A DNA stretch of 50,977 nucleotides from positions 1-50,977 of the forward strand of contig SIAK01000018.1 in assembly GCA_009691805.1 (NCBI GenBank), written 5' to 3'. The stretch is from Phycisphaerales bacterium. Lineage in GTDB: Bacteria > Planctomycetota > Phycisphaerae > Phycisphaerales > SM1A02. Numbering within the stretch: position 1 is the first letter of the stretch; each line of letters begins with the position of its first letter. The translations under genes were made by a program, and so were the position numbers. Shown here piece after piece: positions 1 through 8,156 of the stretch. Under the pieces are notes generated by a model. The model had not been told where the DNA came from and did not search any database. It saw only the letters and a program-made list of their open reading frames with translations.

Positions 1-29
1 TTCAGGCTCAGCTCTCGTTCAACTTCTGA
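1..29 (+). CDS. 3' end of a probable outer-membrane porin (truncated by window edge)
   Basis: Reading from base 3 gives QAQLSFNF followed by TGA at 27-29. A terminal Phe after alternating hydrophobic residues is the usual C-terminal signature of outer-membrane beta-barrels, and it resembles the end of the complete porin that follows (RTQLQLVF). A strong terminator follows at 118-153. The other two forward frames also close soon after (about 34 and 72), so frame choice is an inference from the C-terminal signature alone. If right, two porin genes are in tandem. Confidence 0.4.
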
Positions 30-117
30 TTTGAAGAATCGCAAGATCTCTTCAACTTGGCTGACGAGTTGACAGCATCATCCACCCGACAATAGCAAAT
101 TGCTATGAACGGCTCAG

Positions 118-153
118 CCGACCGGACCCTCAAGGTCCGGTCGGTTTGTTTTT
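118..153 (+). terminator. Rho-independent terminator
   Basis: A perfect 11-bp stem (118-128 paired with 134-144) with a 5-base loop is followed directly by TTTGTTTTT. It ends the transcript of the gene entering from the left edge and separates it from the porin at 275. Confidence 0.9.
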
Positions 154-274
154 GCGCCTTTGCATCGCGCGGTTTTTTATCGCGCTCTATTCCGACTGAC
201 CGATATCGCGAGTACGCGCAGGATGCGCTTACGGGTGTTTGATGCACCTCATTCCAACTCGGAGTACAGGCAGG

Positions 275-1864
275 ATGCCTCCAAAGAGCTTTATTTCGCG
301 GCGTTTCGTGCCACTTCAACTCACCGTTGCAGTGCTTTGTTGTGCTCCTCTTTTCGCGCAAGAGGTTGCGCCGAGTGCGGACGATGTTCGCGCGCTCATG
401 CAACGGGTGAACGAACTTGAGAAGTCCAACACTTCGCTCTTGAACGAAGTCGCGGATCTCAAATCCGCACCTGGCGAGGAGTGGCTTACCGAACAGCGCG
501 CCGCAGAGATCCGCGCGATTGTGCAAGACGTGCTTGCTGATTCGATGACGCGTAACAACCTTCAGGATGCCGGACTCACTGCTGGTTGGGACAACGGCTT
601 CTTCCTCAAGAGCCCCGACGGTCGCTTCACGCTCAATGTCGGCGGCATGGTGCAGGCTCGATGGATGGGCTCGTATGTTTCCGGCAGCAATTCAGATCGC
701 TCGGGCATCACGGAGCCCACCGTTTGGGCGTTGAACAACACGCAGACGGTCTACGGATTCGATCTTGCGCAGACCCAACTCTGGTTTCAAGGCAATCTCT
801 TTGGACCTGATCTTGAGTACAAGATCAAGGGCAACTTTGAATCGGTGGATCAGTGGGGAATCTCGGGCGCGCCGTTCCAGAACACCGGCACAAACTCAGG
901 CGATTTCATGCTGCTCGACGCGTATGTGCGTTGGCACTTGATGGAAGAATGGTCGCTGCGCGTGGGGCAGTTCAAACTTCCATTTATGCGCGAGACGCTG
1001 GTGGAAGATCAGAATCAACTGGCGCTCGAACGGTCTGCGATCAGCCAGCACTACGGCGTGGGTCGCTCGCAAGGCATCGAGTTGACCTACATGGACACGG
1101 ATTTCCGATGGAGCCTCGCGTTTAGCGATGGCGGCGAGGACAATGTCGCCGGACAGATGCAGTTCTTCGGTTCACAGCCCTTGAACTCGCCGTGGGATCA
1201 GATCGCCACCAAATTCGCCTTCACGTCGCGCCTCGATTGGAAGCTCGCCGGCGCGTGGAATCAATTCACGCGCATGACGAGCCCGATCGGCGATGAGTAC
1301 GCGCTGCTCGCAGGCTTCGGCACACACTGGCAGAAGGGCGAGCCCGACTCAGGTGCGAACCCAAACTCGGGTGAAGCGAACAAGTGGCTCGCGTTCACGA
1401 CGGATCTCAGCGCGATGTACGGCGGCGCGACGCTCTTTGGTTCGTTTACCTACGTCTATGGCAGTTCAGCATCCGCGACCGTCATTGGTTCGGACAACTT
1501 TGGTGCATCAGTGCCGTTTGATCTCGGACGAAGTACAAGTTGGGGTGTTGTCCTCCAAGGCTCGTACTACATCGATCCGAAGTGGGAGCTCTACGCGCGC
1601 TGGGAATACGGCCTGACGAATGTCGATGACCCGAGCGCGATTCCCACGAAATACCAGAATCAGATCCTGAAGTTCAACCACCTCTCGCTGGTCACCATGG
1701 GCGCCAATTGGTACCTCGACGGCGAAGATGTGAAGGTCTCCTTCGACTTCGGAATCACGACCACGCCTACAGACGCGAGTTGGTACACGCCGACGGCTGC
1801 GCTCCGAGCGGCGGACCGCGCCGACGAGATGATCTTCCGCACGCAACTGCAGCTTGTGTTTTGA
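275..1864 (+). CDS. OprP/OprO-like outer-membrane porin
   Basis: Predicted 529-residue outer-membrane beta-barrel. An N-terminal signal peptide (basic SRR, then a hydrophobic stretch ending ...APLFAQ) is followed by a short coiled-coil segment (about residues 35-65, VNELEKSNTSLLNEVADL). The remaining sequence alternates aromatic and polar residues, is rich in W/Y/G/D, and ends in Phe (RTQLQLVF), as expected for a BamA-recognised barrel. The segment with RWHLMEEWSLRVGQFKLPF resembles phosphate-selective porins of the OprP/OprO family. An in-frame ATG exists at 239, but 275 gives a normal signal peptide. The likely role is diffusion of small anions or other solutes; the substrate cannot be read from sequence. 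The following purL looks functionally unrelated. Confidence 0.85.
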   Translation: MPPKSFISRRFVPLQLTVAVLCCAPLFAQEVAPSADDVRALMQRVNELEKSNTSLLNEVADLKSAPGEEWLTEQRAAEIRAIVQDVLADSMTRNNLQDAGLTAGWDNGFFLKSPDGRFTLNVGGMVQARWMGSYVSGSNSDRSGITEPTVWALNNTQTVYGFDLAQTQLWFQGNLFGPDLEYKIKGNFESVDQWGISGAPFQNTGTNSGDFMLLDAYVRWHLMEEWSLRVGQFKLPFMRETLVEDQNQLALERSAISQHYGVGRSQGIELTYMDTDFRWSLAFSDGGEDNVAGQMQFFGSQPLNSPWDQIATKFAFTSRLDWKLAGAWNQFTRMTSPIGDEYALLAGFGTHWQKGEPDSGANPNSGEANKWLAFTTDLSAMYGGATLFGSFTYVYGSSASATVIGSDNFGASVPFDLGRSTSWGVVLQGSYYIDPKWELYARWEYGLTNVDDPSAIPTKYQNQILKFNHLSLVTMGANWYLDGEDVKVSFDFGITTTPTDASWYTPTAALRAADRADEMIFRTQLQLVF

Positions 1865-1921
1865 CCGAAGAACAAGCGATTTGTGCACGCGATGGTGGGT
1901 TACACTTGGCGATTCTTCGCC

Positions 1922-4900
1922 ATGGCAGTTGTGATCACGCAGTCGGAATCTCCCAATCGCACCCCTGAGTCGAGCGCTTCGCCGCCGATACATAGGGTGG
2001 AGGTTCGCCCACGCCGCGGACAGATCGATTCGCGTGGCGCAAGTGTCGCGCGCCAGATCGAAGCACTCGGACTTGAGCGCAAACCTCGCCGCGTCGATCA
2101 CGCGCTCGTGTATCTGATTGAAGGCGTGCTCTCGAACGAAGAGTTGCACCGCATCGCCGATGAGCTGCTCGCCGATCCTGTCACGCAAGTTGCCGAAGTG
2201 CACAGCAGTACACGCGCGTCGCGTCCATCTGCCGCGCCCGGCGTGAGTGTTGTTGAAGTGCATCCGCTGCCTGGAGTCACAGATCCCGCGGCGGAGAGCG
2301 TGCAAGCTGCAGTGCTCGCGCTGACAGGACGCACGGTGCGCGTGCTCACTGGACAACGCGTTGACTTGCACGGCGTCGACAAGGCGCTCGCGAAAAGTGT
2401 GGGCGATCGATTGCTCGCGAATCCCGTGATTCATGCGATTCACACGGAGCCGTATTTCCCTTCGTCGTTTCCTGAAGGCAAGGCGTATGAACTCGTCGTG
2501 CGCGAAGTTCGACTCTCGAAGTTGAACGCGAAGGAACTCGAAGTGCTCTCGCGCGAAGGCCACCTGTTTCTCTCACTCGAAGAAATGCAAGCAGTGCAAG
2601 CGGAGTACCGAAGACTCGGTCGCGAGCCGCGTGAAATTGAACTCGAGACGATTGCGCAAACGTGGAGCGAGCACTGTGTACACAAGACGCTCAAGAGCAC
2701 GGTGCGGTACCGCGAGTTGCACTCCGATCCCGCGTTTGCTGGGCAGTTCTCCCTTGCCAAGCAGGCGAGCGGACGACCAGGTATTGAAGTGGCAGCCGAT
2801 GGCACGGTGACGATCAAGAATCTCTTGAAGAGTTCGGTCGCGGGAGCAACGCACGAACTCATGAAGGACGGCATCGATTGGTGTTTAAGTGTGTTCGTCG
2901 ACAACTCTGGAGTTGTTGCCTTTGACGATGAGCATGCAGTCTGCTTCAAGTGCGAGACGCATAATCGTCCGAGTGCAATCGAACCCTACGGCGGTGCTGC
3001 AACAGGTATCGGTGGTTGCATTCGCGATGTGATGGGCACGGGGCTTGGCGCGAAACCAATCGCTGCGACCGATGTGTTCTGCGTTGCGTATCCTGATGTG
3101 AGTGAAGTTCCCGCGGGATGTTTGCATCCGCGCCGCACACTCACGCAGGTTGTCGCGGGCGTTCGTGACTACGGCAATCGCATGGGCATTCCAACGCTCA
3201 ATGGCGCGGTGTGGTTTGACGACAACTACGTCGGCAATCCGCTCGTCTATTGTGGCTGCATCGGACTGATGCCGCGATGGGCAGTGAAGGGTCGTGTTGT
3301 GCGTGGTGATCGCATCGTTGCGCTCGGTGGTCGCACCGGCCGTGATGGCATTCACGGCGCAACATTTTCAAGCGCGGAACTCACCGACACACACGCAGAT
3401 GAGTTTAGTCACGCGGTGCAAATCGGCAACGCGATTACAGAGAAGACGACACTCGACGCGATGCTGGCGATGCGCGATTGCGCAGGCGGCTGCCTCTACA
3501 ACGGCACGACGGATTGCGGCGCCGGCGGTTTCTCAAGCGCCATTGGTGAACTCGCGAGTGAAGTAGGCGCAAACGTTTCGCTTGAACGCGCGCCGACGAA
3601 GTACATCGGACTTTCGCCCACCGAGATTTGGATTAGCGAAGCGCAAGAACGCATGGTGCTGAGTGTGCCGAGCGAAAACCTCGCGAAAATCGCGGCAATT
3701 GCAGCGGATCACGGCGTGGAGTGGTGCGACCTCGGCGAGTTTGGTCGTGAGGACAACGACATCGTGCTGAGTTGGCATGGCACCGAAGTCGGCCGACTTT
3801 CAACAGCGTTCCTCCATCAAGCGATTCCGATGCCGATCAAGGAAGCGGTGTGGGATGCATCGTGGGCGCAACAACAACGCGTCAGCCGTCGACCTAAGAA
3901 ATTCAACGCAGGTGGTCGGTTCAAGACGGGCGCGAGCGCTGTCGATGCGTTGAAGATTCTCGAGGCGCTGCTCGCGCATCCGAATCTCGCAAGCAAGGCG
4001 TGGATCATCCGTCAGTACGACCATGAAGTGCAAGGCTCGAGTGTGCTCAAGCCACTCGTCGGCGTTGCCGTCGGCAACAGCGGCGGCGGACCTGGTGACG
4101 CTGCGGTGATTCGACCGAAGGCGTCGTCGACGCGCGCGCTTGCGATCGGCAATGGACTTGCGACCGGACTTGGCGCGGATCCGTATGTGATGGCGCTTGC
4201 GGCGATTGATGAGTGCGTGCGCAATCTTGTGTGCGTTGGTGCAGATCCAACCAAGATCGCGATCCTCGATAATTTCTGCTGGCCGAGTTGCAAGGACCCT
4301 CGCAACATGGGCGCACTCGTGCGTGCATGCATCGGTTGCTACGACGCAGCCAAGGCGTATCGCACGCCGTTCATCAGCGGCAAGGATTCGCTCAACAATC
4401 AGTTCGTCACCGAAGATGGTCGCACGATTCAGATTCCACCAACACTCTTGATCTCGGGCTTCGCGCCTGTTGTTGATGCAGCGAAGGCAGTCTCGATGGA
4501 CGCGAAGCGCGCGACTTCGAAACTTGTGCTGGTAGGCGAAACAAGCGAACGACTCGGTGGCTCGCATCTCTCGCTGCTCATGACACTGCCTACAGGATCG
4601 ACTGCACTTCCTGCGTCGAGTCTTGTCGATGGTCCTCGCAATGCGCACGCTGTTGCCGCAGCGATTGCCCAAGGAATCGTGCTCTCTTGTCATGATTGTT
4701 CGGAAGGCGGATTGCTCGTGGCTGCTGCGGAGATGGCGTTCAGCGGCGGACTTGGTCTCACGATTGATCCTCGCAGCGCACCCGCGAAATCGGAAGTGTC
4801 TTTCCTCGCGCGATGTTTCGCAGAAGACGCATCGCGCTATCTGCTCGAAGTCGATGCATCGAATATCGATGCGCTTGCGAAGGTCCTCAACGGAGTGCCT

Positions 4901-5020
4901 CACGCGATCGTTGGAACCTTCGACGCAAGTGGTCAGTTCGATGTCAAGGATGGCGGCGCAAATGCGCAGGTTGCGAGCAAAGTGCTCGGCGAACGTTGGT
5001 CTGGTGGTCTGTCATGGTGA
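1922..5020 (+). CDS. purL: Phosphoribosylformylglycinamidine synthase, synthetase subunit with PurS-like N-terminus
   Basis: Catalyses the ATP- and ammonia-dependent conversion of FGAR to FGAM in de novo purine synthesis, using ammonia from PurQ encoded just downstream. The family signature TIAQTWSEHCVHKTL and the glycine-rich repeats of the two AIR-synthase-like halves (GRTGRDGIHGATFSSAELT; HDCSEGGLLVAAAEMAF) are present. The first 200 or so residues hold two consecutive PurS-like segments (RVEVRPRRGQIDSRG...ALGLERK and VVEVHPLPGVTDPAAESVQ), which would replace a separate PurS. No separate purS is seen here. I start at ATG 1922; GTG 1883 is an in-frame alternative. The stop overlaps the purQ start by 7 bases, implying translational coupling. 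Confidence 0.95.
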   Translation: MAVVITQSESPNRTPESSASPPIHRVEVRPRRGQIDSRGASVARQIEALGLERKPRRVDHALVYLIEGVLSNEELHRIADELLADPVTQVAEVHSSTRASRPSAAPGVSVVEVHPLPGVTDPAAESVQAAVLALTGRTVRVLTGQRVDLHGVDKALAKSVGDRLLANPVIHAIHTEPYFPSSFPEGKAYELVVREVRLSKLNAKELEVLSREGHLFLSLEEMQAVQAEYRRLGREPREIELETIAQTWSEHCVHKTLKSTVRYRELHSDPAFAGQFSLAKQASGRPGIEVAADGTVTIKNLLKSSVAGATHELMKDGIDWCLSVFVDNSGVVAFDDEHAVCFKCETHNRPSAIEPYGGAATGIGGCIRDVMGTGLGAKPIAATDVFCVAYPDVSEVPAGCLHPRRTLTQVVAGVRDYGNRMGIPTLNGAVWFDDNYVGNPLVYCGCIGLMPRWAVKGRVVRGDRIVALGGRTGRDGIHGATFSSAELTDTHADEFSHAVQIGNAITEKTTLDAMLAMRDCAGGCLYNGTTDCGAGGFSSAIGELASEVGANVSLERAPTKYIGLSPTEIWISEAQERMVLSVPSENLAKIAAIAADHGVEWCDLGEFGREDNDIVLSWHGTEVGRLSTAFLHQAIPMPIKEAVWDASWAQQQRVSRRPKKFNAGGRFKTGASAVDALKILEALLAHPNLASKAWIIRQYDHEVQGSSVLKPLVGVAVGNSGGGPGDAAVIRPKASSTRALAIGNGLATGLGADPYVMALAAIDECVRNLVCVGADPTKIAILDNFCWPSCKDPRNMGALVRACIGCYDAAKAYRTPFISGKDSLNNQFVTEDGRTIQIPPTLLISGFAPVVDAAKAVSMDAKRATSKLVLVGETSERLGGSHLSLLMTLPTGSTALPASSLVDGPRNAHAVAAAIAQGIVLSCHDCSEGGLLVAAAEMAFSGGLGLTIDPRSAPAKSEVSFLARCFAEDASRYLLEVDASNIDALAKVLNGVPHAIVGTFDASGQFDVKDGGANAQVASKVLGERWSGGLSW

Positions 5021-5841
5021 AAAAACAAGCACGGCAGACGCACAATCTGAGAGCGCTCGTGATCACGGCGCCGGGCATCAATTGCGATCTCGAATTGTGC
5101 GAAGGATTTGCACTCGCGGGTTGCACGGTCGAGAGCGACCTGCTCGCGCGACTGTCGCGTGATCCAACGCGCATTGACGGGTTCGATCTCATCGGACTTC
5201 CAGGCGGCTTCAGTTACGGCGATGACATCGCCGCAGGTCGCATCATGGCCGCGCTCATTCGACAATCGATCTATCCAGCACTCGCGCATGCGGTCGAGCG
5301 TGGTTGCCCCATCATGGCGCCGTGCAACGGATTTCAAATTGCCGCGCAAGCAGGATTGTTGCCAGGACCTGAAGTTGGCGCAGCGTGGCCGAAGGAGCCC
5401 GCGATTTCGAGCATCGCACTTGCGCCGAATGAATCAGGCCGGTTCAACAACCTGTGGGTTGGTATGGAAGTGCCGGCGGAAACCAAGTGCGTGTGGACGC
5501 GGCATCTTCGATGCACGAGTGCAACGTCGATCATTCCATGCGCGCATGGTGAAGGACGATTCGTTGCTGACGATGAAACAGTCGAGCAACTCGAAGCGAA
5601 CGGACAGATCGCGATGCGCTACACCGCAGCGGATCACTTCAACGGTTCATGCAATCGCATCGCAGGCATTTGCGATTCCACGGGTCTCGTGTTTGGTTTG
5701 ATGCCGCACCCAGAGCGGTATCTACATTGGACGCAACATCCGCGATGGACACGATTGAGCGCGACGGATCGCGAGGCGGTTCCGCCTGGATTGCAGATGT
5801 TCCAGAACGCAGTAGAACACGCAGCGCGCACGTTTGCCTGA
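5014..5841 (+). CDS. purQ: Phosphoribosylformylglycinamidine synthase, glutamine amidotransferase subunit
   Basis: Class I glutamine amidotransferase of 275 residues that releases ammonia from glutamine for PurL. The nucleophile is Cys104 in APCNGFQIAAQ and the partner His232/Glu234 lie in GLMPHPERYL. The N-terminal ALVITAPGINCDLELCEGFALAG and the GGFSYGDDIAAGR loop are typical of PurQ. It is longer than the roughly 230-residue Gram-positive PurQ and closer to the C-terminal domain of large PurL proteins. ATG at 5014 overlaps the purL stop (5018-5020), fixing the start. Confidence 0.95.
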   Translation: MVKKQARQTHNLRALVITAPGINCDLELCEGFALAGCTVESDLLARLSRDPTRIDGFDLIGLPGGFSYGDDIAAGRIMAALIRQSIYPALAHAVERGCPIMAPCNGFQIAAQAGLLPGPEVGAAWPKEPAISSIALAPNESGRFNNLWVGMEVPAETKCVWTRHLRCTSATSIIPCAHGEGRFVADDETVEQLEANGQIAMRYTAADHFNGSCNRIAGICDSTGLVFGLMPHPERYLHWTQHPRWTRLSATDREAVPPGLQMFQNAVEHAARTFA

Positions 5842-5865
5842 CGCGATGGACGAGCGAGGTGCTTT

Positions 5866-7863
5866 GTGGCGAAGACTTCAACGAAGCAACAAAACATCAT
5901 CGGAAAAACAGTCGCGCCGTCGGCGGAGTCGTTGTGGGTTGGCGCGCATCTTTCGGTCTCTGGTGGATTGCATCTTGCGGCGGAAGAAGCGAAGGCGCTG
6001 CACTTTGGTGGTCTCCAGATATTCACGCGTAATCAACGCGTGTGGAGCACGCCTCCACTGCAAGCAGATGAAATCGCAGCCTTTCGCGCAGCGTGCGCGG
6101 ACTCCGTGTTTGCGGAGTTCGGGCGCATTGTCAGCCACAATAGTTATCTCGTGAATCTCGCGAGTCCTGATGAGGAGGCGCGCGCGAAGTCGATCGCATG
6201 CGAATGCGCGGAGCTTGAGCGATGCGAACAACTTGGCATTGGCGCGAGCGTTGCGCATCCGGGCGCGCATTTGGGCGCGCCGCGAAAACCCAAGGATCCG
6301 AACGATCTTTTTTCAGAACCCAACGGCGATGAACTTGATGGACTTCGGCGCATCGCCGCATCACTCGATGCAGTGCACGCACAACTTCGCGGGTATCGCG
6401 TGCGCGTTGCGCTCGAGACGACAACGGGTAGCGGCACGAATCTTGGATACACGTTCCGTCATCTCGCGATCATTCGCGATCTCGTGAAGGCACCTGAACG
6501 CGTTGCGTTCTGCATCGACACCTGTCACATCGTGTCGAGTGGATATGGTCATGCAACCGCGAAAGACGCAGCGACGACGCTCGCGGCGTTCGACAAGATC
6601 TGTGGCCTCGAGCATGTCGCCGTCATGCACATGAACGATTCCAAAGCGCCAGCAGCATCTCGGCGAGATTTGCACGAACACATTGGTCACGGAAGCTGTG
6701 GCAAGCCGATCTTTGAGGCTGTGATGCAGCATCCGAAACTTGCGCGAGTTCCCAAAGCGCTCGAAACCGAGAAGGGCGATGCGCCATGCGGTAAGTCTTG
6801 GGACTTGGTGAACGCGAACGCGCTTGTTCTGATGGCGAGAGCAAGCAGCGTCATCCTCTGCTTGAGTGCGATGCTGATGCTCGGAGGTTGCACTGGTTCG
6901 TGGTTCAAACGCACGCCTGCACCGAAGGCTTCTCAACCAGTCGTGCTTCGCACCGAGCCATCCGTCTCTGAAGAAGAAGTGCTCGTCGCTGCAGATCGCG
7001 CGATGGCGCACGAAGATTACGACACCGCACTTCGATTGTTTCGCGATCTGTTGAATGACAATCCGACGCTCGCGCCTGCGTACGTGGGCATGGGCCAAGC
7101 GCTGCTTGCCGAAGGTGATCCGCAGCGTGCAGAAACTGCATTCGCGCGCGCCGTGAAATTAACGCCAGCGAACTTTGCCGCGCAGTTTGGTCACGCGGAA
7201 GTGCTCTCCGCGCTCGGTCGATGCAGCGACGCGCTGGATGCGTTCCGACGCGCGCTTGCGATTCGTCCGCTCGATTTCGCGACGAATCTCGCTCTTGCGA
7301 AGACGTATCTTGAACTTGATCAAGCGAGCAACGCGCTGATCTTTGCGCGCAAGGCTGTCGAGATTGATCCAACAGATGCAGCGGCGCAGATTCAACTTGC
7401 GGAAGCGTTGACGCAGGCAGGGGATGGCGCGGGCGCCATTCGTGCGTATGAAACTGCCGTGGAGCTCGCAGAGCCTTCGAAGGAACTCTTGCTTGCGCTG
7501 GTGCAGGCGTATGGCGCACAGAAGCGATTCGAAGAAGCAGTGAACACAGCGCAAGTGCTCTTGCTGCTCGGAGCAGATGCAAACGCGGCGGAGCGATTGG
7601 GCTGGGCGCGATTTCGTCTCGGTCGATTTGATGAAGCACTCGCAGCGTATGAACAAGCGTTGGCCATTGATCCCAACCACTGGCCGAGTTTGAATGGCGT
7701 CGGCGTGCTCAAGCTCAACACCTGGATTCAATCGGAGAAGCGACTCGATGCCGCGCGCCATGAGGCGCGGAACGCATTTCAGAAGTCACTGCAAGTGAAC
7801 GCCGATCAGCCAAAGGTGACGGCGCTGCTCATCAAGTTCCGACTGAGCGACGACCCTCGCTGA
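5866..7863 (+). CDS. nfo: Endonuclease IV fused in frame to a TPR lipoprotein
   Basis: One uninterrupted 665-codon frame. Residues 20-320 are a deoxyribonuclease IV (AP endonuclease, base-excision repair): AHLSVSGGLHLAAEEA, HNSYLVNLASP, AHPGAHLG, ALETTTGSG, FCIDTCHIVSSGY, HMNDSK, HIGHGSCG and ALETEKG supply the usual metal ligands. Residue 323 is a Met that opens a classic lipoprotein signal (hydrophobic LCLSAMLML, lipobox LGGC), followed by TPR repeats to the end. A cytoplasmic DNA-repair enzyme fused to an exported TPR lipoprotein makes little sense, so the second half is probably made from its own start at 6832, or a stop codon was lost by mutation or sequencing error. The start is GTG 5866, with GAGG at 5856-5859 six bases upstream. 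Confidence 0.85.
   Translation: MAKTSTKQQNIIGKTVAPSAESLWVGAHLSVSGGLHLAAEEAKALHFGGLQIFTRNQRVWSTPPLQADEIAAFRAACADSVFAEFGRIVSHNSYLVNLASPDEEARAKSIACECAELERCEQLGIGASVAHPGAHLGAPRKPKDPNDLFSEPNGDELDGLRRIAASLDAVHAQLRGYRVRVALETTTGSGTNLGYTFRHLAIIRDLVKAPERVAFCIDTCHIVSSGYGHATAKDAATTLAAFDKICGLEHVAVMHMNDSKAPAASRRDLHEHIGHGSCGKPIFEAVMQHPKLARVPKALETEKGDAPCGKSWDLVNANALVLMARASSVILCLSAMLMLGGCTGSWFKRTPAPKASQPVVLRTEPSVSEEEVLVAADRAMAHEDYDTALRLFRDLLNDNPTLAPAYVGMGQALLAEGDPQRAETAFARAVKLTPANFAAQFGHAEVLSALGRCSDALDAFRRALAIRPLDFATNLALAKTYLELDQASNALIFARKAVEIDPTDAAAQIQLAEALTQAGDGAGAIRAYETAVELAEPSKELLLALVQAYGAQKRFEEAVNTAQVLLLLGADANAAERLGWARFRLGRFDEALAAYEQALAIDPNHWPSLNGVGVLKLNTWIQSEKRLDAARHEARNAFQKSLQVNADQPKVTALLIKFRLSDDPR
6832..7863 (+). 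other. Internal ORF: TPR-repeat lipoprotein, probable separate product
   Basis: ATG 6832 begins MARASSVILCLSAMLMLGGC, a textbook type II signal peptide with the lipid-accepting Cys at residue 20 of this frame. It continues with about seven TPR-like units (for example YDTALRLFRDLLNDNPTLAPAYVGMGQALL and AERLGWARFRLGRFDEALAAYEQALAIDP). The expected product is an envelope-anchored scaffold of about 343 residues. A TGA at 6830-6832 overlaps this ATG but lies in the +1 frame relative to nfo, so a one-base shift near the nfo end would restore a normal stop-start overlap. Confidence 0.6.
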
Positions 7864-8010
7864 TCGCGCGCGCCTGCGATCGCAGCGCAAAATTTCAATA
7901 TTCTTGAGAACCAACGAACAGAACCTGCTGCGCGGGCGTTTTTATCATGCTTCTTGCAGCCACCACTTGACGGGACTCGAGCGACACTGCAGATTTGGAT
8001 TCTCCTCTTA

Positions 8011-8047
8011 CGCAATCAGCCGGCGCGCACCGGCTGACTGCGTTTTT
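8011..8047 (+). terminator. Rho-independent terminator
   Basis: An 8-bp perfect stem (8016-8023 with 8030-8037, loop CGCGCA) extends through a mismatch into a further 4 bp (8011-8014 with 8039-8042), then TTTTT at 8043-8047. It sits about 150 bases after the nfo-TPR stop and 110 before the next start. A weaker hairpin (7862-7867 with 7876-7881) directly follows the stop. I see no gene in 7864-8156, though a short transcript ending at this terminator is possible. Confidence 0.85.
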
Positions 8048-8156
8048 GCGATTACTGTGCATCTGTGGCGCAACCGAGTTGCCACCATAATGGAATGGTC
8101 GTTCGCGCATTGGATGGCTTCAATGCGAAAATTCTGTCGCTAGTGGAGAGTCCTCA

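Noticed and set aside
1508-2563. Long minus-strand frame antisense to the porin end and purL
   Set aside because: Composition (Arg/His-rich, no domain) fits the antisense shadow of strongly recognised genes with codon bias; not a gene.
3800-4903. 367-codon minus-strand frame within purL
   Set aside because: Arg/Cys-rich shadow of purL, no ribosome-binding site or domain.
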